Source: Rhodopseudomonas palustris (lineage in GTDB: Bacteria; Pseudomonadota; Alphaproteobacteria; Rhizobiales; Xanthobacteraceae). From it: a stretch of DNA of 64,000 nt. This document shows, one piece after another, positions 20,486 through 29,788 of this stretch. Positions within the stretch are counted from its first letter, which is position 1; each line of letters starts with the position of its first letter. A program made the position numbers and the translations under genes. The notes beneath the pieces were generated by a model, which saw only the letters and a list, made by a program, of their open reading frames with translations, was not told the DNA's origin and made no database searches. Where the stretch lies: positions 1,860,001 to 1,924,000 of the forward strand of contig NZ_CP019966.1 in assembly GCF_003031265.1 (NCBI RefSeq), read 5' to 3'.

Positions 20486-20581
20486 GTCATTCCGGGATGC
20501 GCGCCGCCGGCGCGCAGACCCGGAATCCCGAGTTGTTCTGAGATTCCGGGTTCGCGGGCGTCGCCCACGCCCCGGAATGAC
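20486..20581. repeat. Palindromic intergenic repeat, family B copy 2, inside the ABC operon
   Basis: Starts GTCATTCCGGGATGCGCGCC and ends CACGCCCCGGAATGAC with inner arms CCCGGAATCCC and GAGATTCCGGG. It lies between the binding-protein terminator and the livH start, so it would form a hairpin in the intercistronic message. Confidence 0.85.
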
Positions 20582-20607
20582 GATGTGGAGAAGCTTGCAG
20601 CCGGACG

Positions 20608-20640
20608 AAAAATGCTCCCGTCGTTGCCGGCGGGAGCATT
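20608..20640 (-). terminator. Rho-independent terminator after the binding-protein gene
   Basis: On the minus strand AATGCTCCCG and CGGGAGCATT pair perfectly over 10 bases around a 10-base loop and are followed by a run of five T. It lies just after the stop of the binding-protein gene and before livH, so it should end part of the transcripts and keep the permease level low. Confidence 0.85.
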
Positions 20641-20651
20641 CGTTGAAGCGG

Positions 20652-21902
20652 TCAGTTCGCAGCAGCCTTGATGAAGGCCGGGAACTTGATCTTGGCTTTG
20701 GCCACTTCCGGCGGCCACACCGCGACCTGCTTGCCGTCCTGCCATTGCAGCATCAGACCGGTGAGCAGGCCCTTGCCGTATTTCAGGCCGTGGGTGAACG
20801 GCTCGTCCTTGCCGTAGAACTGGACGCGGCCGATCGTGCCTTCGTAATCGGTCTTTTCCAGCGCCTCGACCAGCTTCTCGCCGTCGGTAGAGCCGGCGCG
20901 CTTCACCGCTTCGGCGATGTAATAGACCTCGTCATAGGCCGTGTAACCGGCGTAAGATGGATAGTTGCCGTACTTCTTCTTGAAGTTCTCGGCGAACGGC
21001 ACCGACTTCGACGTCACCGCGACGCCGGGGCCCGACACGCCTTGATACAGCACGCCATCGGACGCGTTGTTGGTGTCCTTGCCGAAGGTCTCGTTGGTGG
21101 CCTGGGAGGAGATGCCGAACATCGGGATCGGCACCTGCTGGTTCTTCCACTGCACCGTCGGCTGCACGCCGACATGCGAGATGCCGGTGATGATCACGTC
21201 CGGCTTCGAGCCTTCGATCTTATTGAAGATCGGCGTGAAATCGGTGGTGTCGGGCGAGAACCGAATGTGGTCGAGCACCTTGAGCCCGACCTTCGGCAGG
21301 CACTCCTGGTAGCCGACGTCGAGCGGCTTGGTCCAGGCGGCGTCCTCGCTCATGATCACGGCCGTCTTCATCTGCCGGGCGTCGACCAGCAGATCCTTCG
21401 CGGCATCGCACACCGACTGGGCGAGCTCGCCCGAGGTCAGATAGCCGTGGAAGGTGTATTTGTTCTTTTCGTAGTCCTTGTTGACCGCCTTGGTGATCTC
21501 GTTCGACGCTGCGCCCGGCGTCACGAACGGCGTTTTTAGCCGCGACGCCCAGGGCATCAGCGCCAGCACAACTTCCGAGATGTAGCTGGCGATCACCACG
21601 TTGACCTTGTCCTCATTCACAGCGCGCTGGAAGGCGCGCACGGAATCGGCGGACGACGAGTGGTTGTCGTAGCTGACGATCTCGATCTTGCGGCCGTCGA
21701 TGCCGCCTTTGGCGTTGATTTCTTCAGCGGCGAGCTGCGCGGCCTGCGGAATCGACGCGCCGGCGATCGCCTGCGCTTCGGCGATCACGCCGATCTTGAT
21801 CGGGTCGGCTGCGAGTGCCGACGAAGCTCCGAATCCGAGCGCAGTCGCGGCGACCATAGCGCGCATCGACCACGAACGGACATTCGAGGGGGCTGGAGAC
21901 AT
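20652..21902 (-). CDS. Periplasmic substrate-binding protein of the Liv-type ABC transporter
   Basis: 416 aa with a clear Sec signal peptide: MRAMVAATALGFGASSALA, cleavage expected before ADPIKIGV. The mature part is a type I periplasmic binding fold of the LivJ/urea/amide group (IKIGVIAEAQAIAG and the KVNVVIASYISEVVLALMPW segment). It delivers the substrate to the LivHM channel encoded downstream. The divergent neighbour is the tartrate/malate dehydrogenase-like gene, 206 bases away. Substrate unknown; amino acids, amides and aromatic acids are all known for this family. Confidence 0.92.
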   Translation of the reverse strand: MSPAPSNVRSWSMRAMVAATALGFGASSALAADPIKIGVIAEAQAIAGASIPQAAQLAAEEINAKGGIDGRKIEIVSYDNHSSSADSVRAFQRAVNEDKVNVVIASYISEVVLALMPWASRLKTPFVTPGAASNEITKAVNKDYEKNKYTFHGYLTSGELAQSVCDAAKDLLVDARQMKTAVIMSEDAAWTKPLDVGYQECLPKVGLKVLDHIRFSPDTTDFTPIFNKIEGSKPDVIITGISHVGVQPTVQWKNQQVPIPMFGISSQATNETFGKDTNNASDGVLYQGVSGPGVAVTSKSVPFAENFKKKYGNYPSYAGYTAYDEVYYIAEAVKRAGSTDGEKLVEALEKTDYEGTIGRVQFYGKDEPFTHGLKYGKGLLTGLMLQWQDGKQVAVWPPEVAKAKIKFPAFIKAAAN

Positions 21903-22108
21903 GGCGTTTCCTCTTTATTGTCTTTGTTTGGTGGCGCGTTGGCCGGCGGCTTGTTGATCAGCCACGAAAAGTGTAGCGCGCGTTTTGTCGCAGGCAAGCA
22001 CAATGCTTTCGCATTCACGCGGATTCGCTATGTGCAGCGCAGCGTTGAACGCCAGCGTACTTTGGGCCAGATGAAGCCGCGCCACGCGCGACACAAAGGG
22101 GAACCGAA

Positions 22109-23188
22109 TTGAATCAGAGCAAGGATCAGTATCGCATCGCCGTGATCGCAGGCGACGGCATCGGCAAGGAAGTGATGCCGGAAGGACTGCGTGTGCTCGA
22201 AGCCGCGGCGAAGAAACATCGGGTCAAACTGGTGTTCGACCATTTCGATTTCGCCAGCTACGACTATTACGAAAAGCACGGCCAGATGATGCCGGACGAC
22301 TGGAAGGAGAAGATCGGCGGGCATGATGCGATCTTCTTCGGCGCCGTCGGCTGGCCGGCGAAGATTCCGGATCACATTTCGCTGTGGGGTTCGCTGATCA
22401 AGTTCCGCCGCGAGTTCGATCAGTACGTCAACCTGCGTCCCGTGCGGCTGATGCCCGGGGTGCCGTCGCCGCTCGCCGGCCGCCAGCCGGGCGATATCGA
22501 TTTCTGGGTGGTGCGCGAGAACACCGAGGGCGAATACTCGTCGGTCGGCGGCCGGATGTTCCCGGACACCGAGCGTGAGTTCGTCACCCAGCAGTCGGTG
22601 ATGACCCGTGTCGGCGTCGATCGCATTCTAAAGTTCGCGTTCGAGCTGGCGCAGTCGCGGCCGAAGCGGCATCTCACCTCAGCCACCAAGTCGAACGGCA
22701 TCTCGATCACGATGCCGTATTGGGACGAACGCGTCGAAGCGGTGGCGAAGAGCTACCCGGAGGTGAAGTGGGACAAGTACCACATCGACATCCTCACGGC
22801 GCACTTCGTGCTGCATCCGGACTGGTTCGACGTGGTGGTCGGCTCCAATTTGTTCGGCGACATCCTGTCCGACCTCGGCCCGGCCTGCACCGGCACCATC
22901 GGCATTGCCCCGTCGGGTAACATCAATCCGGAAGGCGACTTCCCGAGCGTGTTCGAGCCGGTGCACGGCTCGGCGCCGGATATCGCCGGCCAAGGCATCG
23001 CCAATCCGATCGGGATGATCTGGTCGGGCGCGATGATGCTGGAGCACCTCGGCGAGAAGCAGGCGGCGGATTCGATCGTCAAGGCGATCGAACGCACCTT
23101 GGAGGAGCGCACGCTCCGCACCCGTGATCTCGGCGGTCAGGCCGACACCTCGGCCTGTGGCAAGGGCGTGGCCGAGATGGTGGAGTAA
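22109..23188 (+). CDS. Tartrate/D-malate dehydrogenase of the isopropylmalate dehydrogenase family
   Basis: 359 aa from a TTG start at 22109 with AAAGGGGA upstream. The family signature is complete: the RENTEGEYSS loop, the metal-binding SNLFGDILSDL segment and the nucleotide loop EPVHGSAPDIAGQGIANP. The VRLMPGVPSPL segment and the overall length are those of tartrate dehydrogenase/decarboxylase (TtuC/YeaU) rather than LeuB. It oxidises D-malate or tartrate with NAD and Mg/Mn, with decarboxylation. It is transcribed away from the ABC operon and has no adjacent ttuD or transporter gene, so which of the related acids it uses is open. Confidence 0.88.
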   Translation: MNQSKDQYRIAVIAGDGIGKEVMPEGLRVLEAAAKKHRVKLVFDHFDFASYDYYEKHGQMMPDDWKEKIGGHDAIFFGAVGWPAKIPDHISLWGSLIKFRREFDQYVNLRPVRLMPGVPSPLAGRQPGDIDFWVVRENTEGEYSSVGGRMFPDTEREFVTQQSVMTRVGVDRILKFAFELAQSRPKRHLTSATKSNGISITMPYWDERVEAVAKSYPEVKWDKYHIDILTAHFVLHPDWFDVVVGSNLFGDILSDLGPACTGTIGIAPSGNINPEGDFPSVFEPVHGSAPDIAGQGIANPIGMIWSGAMMLEHLGEKQAADSIVKAIERTLEERTLRTRDLGGQADTSACGKGVAEMVE

Positions 23189-23220
23189 GCGCTCCGCTGT
23201 GGAGCACGCAGAAGCCGGCG

Positions 23221-24057
23221 TCAGCGGGTCGGTGACGCCCCTGCTGCGCTGGCCCGGACCAGCGTCATCGGCTTGCGGACGCGCCGTCGCTGCCGGATCT
23301 GCGGCGGCTGCCGGAGCGGGCGGCGCGGCTTCAGCGCGATCGCGTAGCCGGGCTTGCGGCTGGGCAGCGGCGAAAGTGGACGAGTCCGATTGCGCGTCGT
23401 TTTACGCTGCTGACGCTTGCTTGCCGCCTTACGGGCGCCACGCGCGACGGGCCTGCGGTTTTGCGACGGCCGCGGCTTGGTGACCTCCCGCGGCCGCGGC
23501 GCGACGATGCGGGTCGACGTCCGCAGCAGGAGCGGGGCCGGCTCAGCTGCCGGCTGAACCGGCGTCATGACCGGAGCCAGCACTGCCGAGCTCTGCGTGT
23601 TGTTGGGCGGAGGAAGCGGAGTGTTGCGGTTCGCGTGTGCCGAGACGTCTGCGCCGGCATCGTGAATTCGCACTACGCGTCGCGGCGGCGTGGGGCCGTC
23701 GCGGTGGATGCTGAACGCGAGATAGGCTGCAATTACGACAGCCACGAGCAAGGTGATCGGCGCGCCGACCATCAGCGTGCTGGCCATCACGATCATCGCG
23801 ACCGCAGCCGCCTTCAACAGCTTGTCGCTATCGTTGAACAACCGCTCCAGCCACAGCCAATTACTGCGGGTCCAGATCGGCGGATCGAACCGAATGCCGA
23901 ACGCGGCCCGCGCCTGGGCGAAGCCCAGTTCTCGCGCGGAGAGCAAGTACCAGGTAACGAAGAAGGCCAGCAGGAACGCCAGCGTGCCGACGAGGCCGGC
24001 GGCAGAACCGATGATGATGACCAGAGCGAGGGCGAAGACCGCGTACCAATCCTTCAT
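23221..24057 (-). CDS. Membrane protein with a long basic proline/arginine-rich tail
   Basis: 278 aa, not recognised as a named family. An N-terminal hydrophobic segment (8-38) and a second pair around 83-117 suggest three or four membrane helices. Residues about 120-278 are low complexity, dominated by Pro, Arg, Lys, Ser and Thr, with repeated RR, KR and PRP pieces and a very basic charge. The tail could bind nucleic acid, membrane phosphate or the cell wall. It converges on the tartrate dehydrogenase-like gene with 32 bases between. The reading frame is open throughout and codon use resembles the neighbours, so it is probably real. Confidence 0.65.
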   Translation of the reverse strand: MKDWYAVFALALVIIIGSAAGLVGTLAFLLAFFVTWYLLSARELGFAQARAAFGIRFDPPIWTRSNWLWLERLFNDSDKLLKAAAVAMIVMASTLMVGAPITLLVAVVIAAYLAFSIHRDGPTPPRRVVRIHDAGADVSAHANRNTPLPPPNNTQSSAVLAPVMTPVQPAAEPAPLLLRTSTRIVAPRPREVTKPRPSQNRRPVARGARKAASKRQQRKTTRNRTRPLSPLPSRKPGYAIALKPRRPLRQPPQIRQRRRVRKPMTLVRASAAGASPTR

Positions 24058-24199
24058 GGGAATGACTCCGTGCGATTCGCTAAATATCGCACAGACTTAG
24101 TTCGCGTGCCGTTGATTCGGATCAGGCAGAGGCGCCAGCTCTCGCGGAGGCGGGCCGCCTATCCCGCATTCTGCGGTAATTGATTGCCGTTGTTAGGAC

Positions 24200-25114
24200 T
24201 TAGCTTGCGGCTGCGATCCGCCGGCAATGCGCGCGCGCCGCCTCGATCAGGTTCTCGCTCGCCTCCGGGGTACGGAAGGCCGAATGCGCCGAGAGCGTCA
24301 CGTTAGGCAGCGCCGTGAGGGGATGGTCGGCGGGCAGCGGCTCGATGTCGAACACGTCGAGCGCCGCGTGGCGGAGGTGACCCGAGCGCAGCGCGTCGAT
24401 CATCGCGGCCTCATCGACGAGGGCGCCGCGCGCGGTGTTGACCAGGATCGCGCCCGGCCGCATCGCGGCGATCCGCTGGCGCGACAGGAACCCGCGGGTC
24501 TCGTCATTGAGCAACAGATGCATCGAAACGACGTGGCTGTCGCGCAGCAGGGTGTCGAGATCGACGAAGCTGACGCCGTCGATCTGCTTCGTGCTCCTGT
24601 TCCAGGCGATCACCTTCATGCCCGAGCCGTAAGCGATCCGCGCTACTTCGGCGCCGATGCCGCCGAAGCCGATCAGGCCGAGGGTCTTGCCGGTGAGCTG
24701 CATGCCGTCTTCACGCAGCCATTGCCCGTGCCGCATCTCGCGATCCATGATCGCAAGATTACGGGCCGCCGCCCACATCAGCGCGATGGCCCCTTCTGCA
24801 ACCGCGGTGTCGCCGTAGCCGCGGATCAGGTGAACCTCGATGCCGAGCTCGGCGAGCTCTTCGACGTTCATATAGCTCCGGGCGCCGGTGCCGAGAAACA
24901 CGACGTGCTTCAGCCCGCTGCAGCGCCGGGCGATTTCGGTCGGCAGATAGGTGTGGTCGATCATCGCGATGGCGGCGCCGGCCAGCACATCCGGCAATTG
25001 CTCGGGTATGACGTCCGGGTTGCGGTGGATCTTCACCGGTGGATCGCCGGGCGTCGCCATGCGCTCCATCAGCTCGGCGAGCGTATCGCTGGCGTCGACG
25101 AACACCGCGTGCAT
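24200..25114 (-). CDS. D-2-hydroxyacid dehydrogenase
   Basis: 304 aa. The NAD-binding loop LGLIGFGGIGAEVARIA (around 144-160) is intact. The catalytic Arg is in NTARGALVDE, the Glu in FDIEPLPADHP and the His in SAHSAFRTPEA, so the enzyme should be active. It reduces or oxidises a 2-hydroxyacid such as glyoxylate, hydroxypyruvate or phosphoglycerate-like substrates. It lies 38 bases after the carbamoylase gene and is probably co-transcribed. With the hydroxypyruvate isomerase at the other side of the transporter, glyoxylate or hydroxypyruvate is a plausible substrate, by inference. Confidence 0.88.
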   Translation of the reverse strand: MHAVFVDASDTLAELMERMATPGDPPVKIHRNPDVIPEQLPDVLAGAAIAMIDHTYLPTEIARRCSGLKHVVFLGTGARSYMNVEELAELGIEVHLIRGYGDTAVAEGAIALMWAAARNLAIMDREMRHGQWLREDGMQLTGKTLGLIGFGGIGAEVARIAYGSGMKVIAWNRSTKQIDGVSFVDLDTLLRDSHVVSMHLLLNDETRGFLSRQRIAAMRPGAILVNTARGALVDEAAMIDALRSGHLRHAALDVFDIEPLPADHPLTALPNVTLSAHSAFRTPEASENLIEAARAHCRRIAAAS

Positions 25115-25152
25115 TGTGATCTCCCCCCGAAATCAGCTGGTATTGTCGGCGA

Positions 25153-26409
25153 TTACTTTGCGACGCCGGCGAGCGACAGCACGGTGTGCAGCAGCACGTT
25201 GGCGCCGGCCGCGCAGTCGGGCTGGGTCGCGTCTTCCAGCTCGTTGTGGCTGATGCCGTCCTTGCACGGCACGAAGATCATTGCGGTCGGAATTCGGGTG
25301 TTGAGATTGCAGGCATCGTGGCCGGCGCCCGAAGTGATGCGGCGGTTCTGATAGCCGAGGGCGTTGGCGGCGTTCTCGACGCTGCCGACCAGGGCAGGAT
25401 CGAAGTGGGTCGGCTCCTTGCGCCACACCAGATCGAGCGCGACCTCGACCTTGCGCCGTGGCGCGATCTCGGCAACCGCGGCGCGCAGCCGCTGGTCGAG
25501 CTGATCCATGATCGCCGCGTCGGCGCTGCGCATGTCGATGGTGAAGGCGATTTCGCCGGGAATGACGTTGCGCGACGGTGAGGCGATCACCGCTTCGCCG
25601 ACGGTGCCGACGGCATTAGGACCGAGTTCGGTCGCGATCTTTTCGACCGCCAGCACGATCTCCGACAGCGTCGCCAGCGCATCGCGGCGCAGATGCATCG
25701 GCGTCGATCCGGCATGGCTTTCGAAGCCGGTGATCTTGCCGTCGTACCACAGCACGCCCTGACCGTGATCGACCACGCCGATGGTCTTGCCTTCCGCTTC
25801 CAGGATCGGGCCCTGCTCGATGTGCAGTTCGATGAACCCGGTGAACGGCTGGGCGCCGACCGGTTTGTCGCCGCGATAGCCGATGCCGTCGAGCGCCTCG
25901 GCGACGCTGATGCCGGCTGCATCCTTGCGCGACAGCACGTCCTCGACCGTGAAGTCGCCGACGAACGCCGCCGAGCCCATCATTGCCGGAGCGAACCGCG
26001 AGCCTTCTTCGTTGGTCCAGTTGGTGATGCACAGCGGCAGCTCGGTCTCGATGCCGGCGTCGTTGAGTGTCCGGATCACTTCGAGGGCGGCGAGGGTGCC
26101 GAGGATGCCGTCAAACTTGCCGCCGGTCGGCTGAGTATCGAGATGCGAGCCGAGGCCGATCGGCGGCTTGGTCATGTCACGGCCCTTGCGCAGCGCGAAC
26201 ATATTGCCGAGGGAATCGATGCTGACCTCGAGCCCTGCCTGCTCGCACGCCTGGCGAAACCAATCCCGCACCTGCTTGTCTTCCGCCGACAGCGTCAGCC
26301 GTTTGACGCCGCCCTTCGGAGTGCCGCCGAACTGCGCGGTGCCGAGGATGGTGTCCCACAGCCGCGAGGAATCGATCTGCAGGTTCGAGGCAGTCTTGGT
26401 CATAGTCAC
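25153..26409 (-). CDS. N-carbamoylase/allantoate amidohydrolase-type metallo-amidase
   Basis: 418 aa, the length of the AllC/HyuC/beta-ureidopropionase group of family M20. Metal ligands are visible in GSHLDTQPTGGKFDG, TNWTNEEGSRF and, near the C-terminus, SGAGHDACN. The dimer-domain segment FTGFIELHIEQGP supplies the Glu and His of the second shell. Such enzymes cleave N-carbamoyl amino acids, beta-ureidopropionate or allantoate to release ammonia and CO2. It sits 63 bases behind the LysR gene. The family is certain; the exact substrate is not. Confidence 0.9.
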   Translation of the reverse strand: MTMTKTASNLQIDSSRLWDTILGTAQFGGTPKGGVKRLTLSAEDKQVRDWFRQACEQAGLEVSIDSLGNMFALRKGRDMTKPPIGLGSHLDTQPTGGKFDGILGTLAALEVIRTLNDAGIETELPLCITNWTNEEGSRFAPAMMGSAAFVGDFTVEDVLSRKDAAGISVAEALDGIGYRGDKPVGAQPFTGFIELHIEQGPILEAEGKTIGVVDHGQGVLWYDGKITGFESHAGSTPMHLRRDALATLSEIVLAVEKIATELGPNAVGTVGEAVIASPSRNVIPGEIAFTIDMRSADAAIMDQLDQRLRAAVAEIAPRRKVEVALDLVWRKEPTHFDPALVGSVENAANALGYQNRRITSGAGHDACNLNTRIPTAMIFVPCKDGISHNELEDATQPDCAAGANVLLHTVLSLAGVAK

Positions 26410-26472
26410 TCCGGAAAGTCAGCGCGGACGCGCGAGGCAGAACGAAAGTGTGTCAAGCCGGCTGGGCGCGCG

Positions 26473-27423
26473 TCAACCAATCGCCGGTTCAACGACGTGA
26501 GCAATATCGCGGAGCTGCATTGCAGGATCGGGCATGAAGCCGCCGGTGTGCGCGATCTCGGCTGCGAGTTCGGCAACGCGCTCGATCGCGACCGTGTCGG
26601 GCGAGGCGAGCCAGCTGGCGGAGAACCGCAGCGGTGAGATTTTCAGGTTGGTCTGCAGCAATTGCAGCCGGCCTTCGGCGAGTTCGTTCTCGACAATCGC
26701 GGTCGGGATCACCGCGATGCCGAGTCCTTCGATCGCCATGTGGATCACCGTGCCGAGCGACGCCGACGCATGCAGGCGGATCGGCGGCAGCTCCGGCTTA
26801 TTGAACAGCGAGCGCACGATCTCATAAGGCTGCGTTTTGCGCGGGAAGGTGATGATCGGGAATTTCGCCAGATCCCCTACAGTCAGCGGACCGTTGCCGA
26901 GGCCGAGCGACGGGCTGGCGAGGAAGCCGATCGGATATTCGCATAGCACCCGGCTACGCACGGTCGAGGCCGTCATCGGGCCGAGCAGGAACGCCAGCTC
27001 GATCTCCTGGGCGAGCAGCCGCGCGCGCAGGTTGGGCGTGATGTCGACTTCGATTTCCAGCGACAGATTGGGATAGACCCGGTTCACCTGCTCGATCAGC
27101 CGCGGCAGCCAGGTGTGGACGATGGTTTCGGCGACGCCGAGCCGCAGCACGCCGCGCATGCTCGACTGATCGCTCACTGCCGCCATCATCTCGGTCCGCA
27201 GCCGGATCAGCTTTTCAGCATACAGCATCAACTGCCGGCCGCTCGGCGTCGGCGAGGCGACCCGGTGGTCGCGCTGCAGCAGTCGCACCCCGAGCTCCCG
27301 CTCCAGTTGCGCGATCCGCTGCGAAATCGCCGGCTGGGTTGTGTTCAGCTTCTGCGCCGCGCCGCGGAAGCTGCCGAGTGTGACCACCCAGATAAATGTT
27401 TCGAGCGCTTTGAAGTCCACCAT
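26473..27423 (-). CDS. LysR-family transcriptional regulator
   Basis: 316 aa. The N-terminal winged helix reads [21 protein letters not shown], then [20 protein letters not shown], the classic LysR helix-turn-helix. Residues about 90-300 form the effector-binding domain ([19 protein letters not shown]). It is transcribed away from the DUF1445 gene and lies in front of the carbamoylase and dehydrogenase genes. It therefore probably controls both directions. The palindrome TTGTTTC-N6-GAAACAA lies between the divergent starts. The inducer is unknown. Confidence 0.92.
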   Translation of the reverse strand: MVDFKALETFIWVVTLGSFRGAAQKLNTTQPAISQRIAQLERELGVRLLQRDHRVASPTPSGRQLMLYAEKLIRLRTEMMAAVSDQSSMRGVLRLGVAETIVHTWLPRLIEQVNRVYPNLSLEIEVDITPNLRARLLAQEIELAFLLGPMTASTVRSRVLCEYPIGFLASPSLGLGNGPLTVGDLAKFPIITFPRKTQPYEIVRSLFNKPELPPIRLHASASLGTVIHMAIEGLGIAVIPTAIVENELAEGRLQLLQTNLKISPLRFSASWLASPDTVAIERVAELAAEIAHTGGFMPDPAMQLRDIAHVVEPAIG

Positions 27424-27456
27424 CGGTCGACTCCCTTGGTCGATAAGGCAGGTTTA

Positions 27457-27476
27457 TTGTTTCCGATCAGAAACAA
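27457..27476. promoter_or_regulatory. Candidate operator between the LysR and DUF1445 genes
   Basis: TTGTTTC and GAAACAA are perfect 7-base inverted arms around CGATCA. The site lies 34 bases from the LysR start and 63 bases from the DUF1445 start. A central ATC/GAT pair and T-N11-A spacing in this region are compatible with LysR binding, so autoregulation and divergent control are expected. Confidence 0.5.
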
Positions 27477-27538
27477 AGATTAGACATTATAGTAGGCTTC
27501 CGCTCCTCTACTGTCGAGAGACTAGGCAGGATGAGCGA

Positions 27539-28357
27539 ATGACTGTTTTTGCGGCAGGGCAGCAGTTCCACGACGCCGAAAGGCCGCTTCCTTCCCATCA
27601 GGTCCGGCTTGCCTGCCGGGCCGGACTCGCTGAAACGACGGCCGGTGTGGCGCCCGGTTTCGTCCAGGGCAACCTGGCGATCCTGCCGGAAAAATACGCC
27701 GCCGCCTTCCACCGCTTCTGTCAGCTTAACCCAAAGCCGTGCCCGATCGTCGGTATGTCTGACGTCGGCAACCCGATGATTCCATCGCTCGGGATCGACC
27801 TCGACATCCGCACCGACCTGCCGCGCTACCGGGTCTGGCGGGACGGCGAGCTGGCCGAGGAGCCGACCGACATTCTTGCACATTGGCGTGACGACCTGGT
27901 CGCCTTTGTGATCGGCTGCTCGTTCTCGTTCGAAGAAGCGCTGCTCGCCGACGACATCCCGATCCGCCATATCGAGGAGAAGGTGCGGGTGCCGATGTAT
28001 CGCACCAACATCCCGTGCGCGCCGGCGGGTCCGTTCTCCGGGCCGATGGTGGTGTCGATGCGGCCGCTGAAGCCGAAGGACGCGATCCGGGCGATCCAGA
28101 TTACCTCGCGCTTTCCTTCCGTTCACGGCGCTCCGGTGCATGTCGGATTGCCAGAGTCGATCGGGATCGCAGAGATCGCCAAGCCGGACTACGGCGATCC
28201 GGTGCCAATCAGCTCCGACGAATTACCAGTGTTTTGGGCCTGCGGTGTCACTCCCCAGGCGGTGATTGCCGCCGCTAAAGTCCCGTTCGCCATTACCCAC
28301 GCGCCCGGATTGATGCTTGTCACCGACCTGAAGAACAAGCACCTTGCCGTGCTGTAA
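27539..28357 (+). CDS. DUF1445 putative hydro-lyase / D-glutamate cyclase-like protein
   Basis: 272 aa from the ATG at 27539, close to the family length of about 265. Recognised by [40 protein letters not shown], and [22 protein letters not shown], which are hallmark segments of the YcsI/DUF1445 group. Members are annotated as putative hydro-lyases; a mammalian relative is D-glutamate cyclase. In bacteria they often sit with 5-oxoprolinase or allophanate-type genes. It is the first gene rightward of the LysR operator and precedes the binding-protein gene by 57 bases. Confidence 0.85.
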   Translation: MTVFAAGQQFHDAERPLPSHQVRLACRAGLAETTAGVAPGFVQGNLAILPEKYAAAFHRFCQLNPKPCPIVGMSDVGNPMIPSLGIDLDIRTDLPRYRVWRDGELAEEPTDILAHWRDDLVAFVIGCSFSFEEALLADDIPIRHIEEKVRVPMYRTNIPCAPAGPFSGPMVVSMRPLKPKDAIRAIQITSRFPSVHGAPVHVGLPESIGIAEIAKPDYGDPVPISSDELPVFWACGVTPQAVIAAAKVPFAITHAPGLMLVTDLKNKHLAVL

Positions 28358-28414
28358 CGCCGAACCGAACCTCTGACCGCTTCACTCCCAACGCTGGTAG
28401 CAAAGGAAGACGTC

Positions 28415-29662
28415 ATGAAGATCAATCGCCGTAACCTCGTTCTCGGCGGCGCGGCCAGCGCCGCTTTGCTGCCGTTCGCGACGGCACGGGCCGAGACCAA
28501 GGAAGTCGTCATCGGTGTGATCTATCCGTTGTCGGGGGCGAGCGCCCAGATCGGCGTCGACGCGCAGAAGGCGTTCCAGACCGCGGCCGACCTGATCAAC
28601 AACAAGTACGATTTCGATCTGCCGCTGGCGCGCGGCGAGGGCCTTCCGGGGCTCGGTGGCGCCAAGGTCCGCCTCGTATTCGCCGACCATCAGGCCGATC
28701 CGCAGAAGGGCCGCGCCGAAGCCGAGCGGCTGATCACTCAGGAGAAGGTCTGCGCCATCGTCGGCACTTACCAGAGCGCCGTGGCGGTCACCGTCAGCCA
28801 GGTTTGCGAACGCTATCAGGTGCCGTTCCTCTCGGCCGACAACTCCTCGCCGAGCCTGCATCGCCGCGGCCTGAAGTATTATTTCCGGCCGGCTCCGCAC
28901 GACGAGATGTTCTCGCAGGCGATGTTCGACTTCTTCGATGCCCTGAAGAAGAAGGGCCAGAAGATCGAGACGCTGGCACTGTTCCACGAAGACACCATCT
29001 TCGGCACCGACTCCTCGAACGCGCAGCTCAAGCTGGCGCAGGAGCGTGGCTACAAGATCGCGGCGGACATCAAGTATCGCGCCAACTCGCCGTCGCTCAC
29101 CGCCGAGGTGCAGCAGCTCAAGGCCGCAGATGCCGACGTGCTGATGCCGTCGAGCTACACCACGGACGGCATCCTGTTGATCCGCACCATGGGTGAGCTC
29201 GGCTACAAGGCCAAGAACATCGTAGCGCAGGACGCCGGCTTCTCCGAGAAGGCGCTGTACGACGCGGTCGGCGACAAGATCCCGGGCGTGATCTCGCGGG
29301 GCTCGTTCTCGATCGACCTTGCACAGAAGCGGCCGATGGTCGGCAAGATCAACGACATGTACAAGGAGAAGTCCGGCAAGGACTTCAACGATTACTCGTC
29401 GCGGCAGTTCATGGGCCTGATCGTGATGGCCGACGCCATCAACCGCGCCAAATCGACCGACGGCGAGAAGATCCGCGACGCGCTGGCCGCCACCGACATG
29501 CCGGGCGAGCAGACCATCATGCCGTGGAGCCGCGTCAAGTTCGACGAAACCGGCCAGAACACCTTCGCCGACCCGGTGCTGCTGCAATATGTCGGCGGCA
29601 AGTTCGTCACCATCTTCCCCACCCAGGCCGCGGTCGCCGACGCGATCTGGCCGATGCCGTAA
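28415..29662 (+). CDS. Substrate-binding protein of the second Liv-type ABC transporter
   Basis: 415 aa. The N-terminus MKINRRNLVLGGAASAALLP has a twin-arginine-like RRNLVL pattern followed by a hydrophobic stretch and an ATARA cleavage site, so export may be by Tat rather than Sec. The mature part has the LivJ-type fold: KEVVIGVIYPLSGASAQIG and the VCAIVGTYQSAVAVTVSQ segment. It feeds the LivHMGF genes that follow after a terminator and a family A repeat. The DUF1445 gene and carbamoylase nearby suggest an amide- or ureide-like solute, by inference only. Confidence 0.92.
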   Translation: MKINRRNLVLGGAASAALLPFATARAETKEVVIGVIYPLSGASAQIGVDAQKAFQTAADLINNKYDFDLPLARGEGLPGLGGAKVRLVFADHQADPQKGRAEAERLITQEKVCAIVGTYQSAVAVTVSQVCERYQVPFLSADNSSPSLHRRGLKYYFRPAPHDEMFSQAMFDFFDALKKKGQKIETLALFHEDTIFGTDSSNAQLKLAQERGYKIAADIKYRANSPSLTAEVQQLKAADADVLMPSSYTTDGILLIRTMGELGYKAKNIVAQDAGFSEKALYDAVGDKIPGVISRGSFSIDLAQKRPMVGKINDMYKEKSGKDFNDYSSRQFMGLIVMADAINRAKSTDGEKIRDALAATDMPGEQTIMPWSRVKFDETGQNTFADPVLLQYVGGKFVTIFPTQAAVADAIWPMP

Positions 29663-29673
29663 CGCAAGAGTTG

Positions 29674-29701
29674 AAACGGGCGCACCTTGGTGCGCCCGTT
29701 T
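29674..29701 (+). terminator. Hairpin after the binding-protein gene (partial terminator)
   Basis: AAACGGGCGCACC and GGTGCGCCCGTTT are perfect 13-base arms around two T. The following T run is short (three T), so it may act as an attenuating or RNA-protecting hairpin between binding protein and permease genes. Confidence 0.75.
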
Positions 29702-29702
29702 G

Positions 29703-29776
29703 TGCGAGGAGCCTAGCGACGACGCAATCCAGCGCTGGGCTCCTGTTTTGGATTGCTTCGCTTCGCTCGCAATGAC
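29703..29776. repeat. Palindromic intergenic repeat, family A copy 2, inside the ABC operon
   Basis: This copy lacks the terminal GTCAT on the left but keeps TGCGAGGAGCCTAGCGAC, the AATCCA and TTGGATTGCTTC arms and the right end CGCTCGCAATGAC. It ends immediately before the ribosome site of livH. Confidence 0.8.
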
Positions 29777-29788
29777 GGAGAGAGGACT

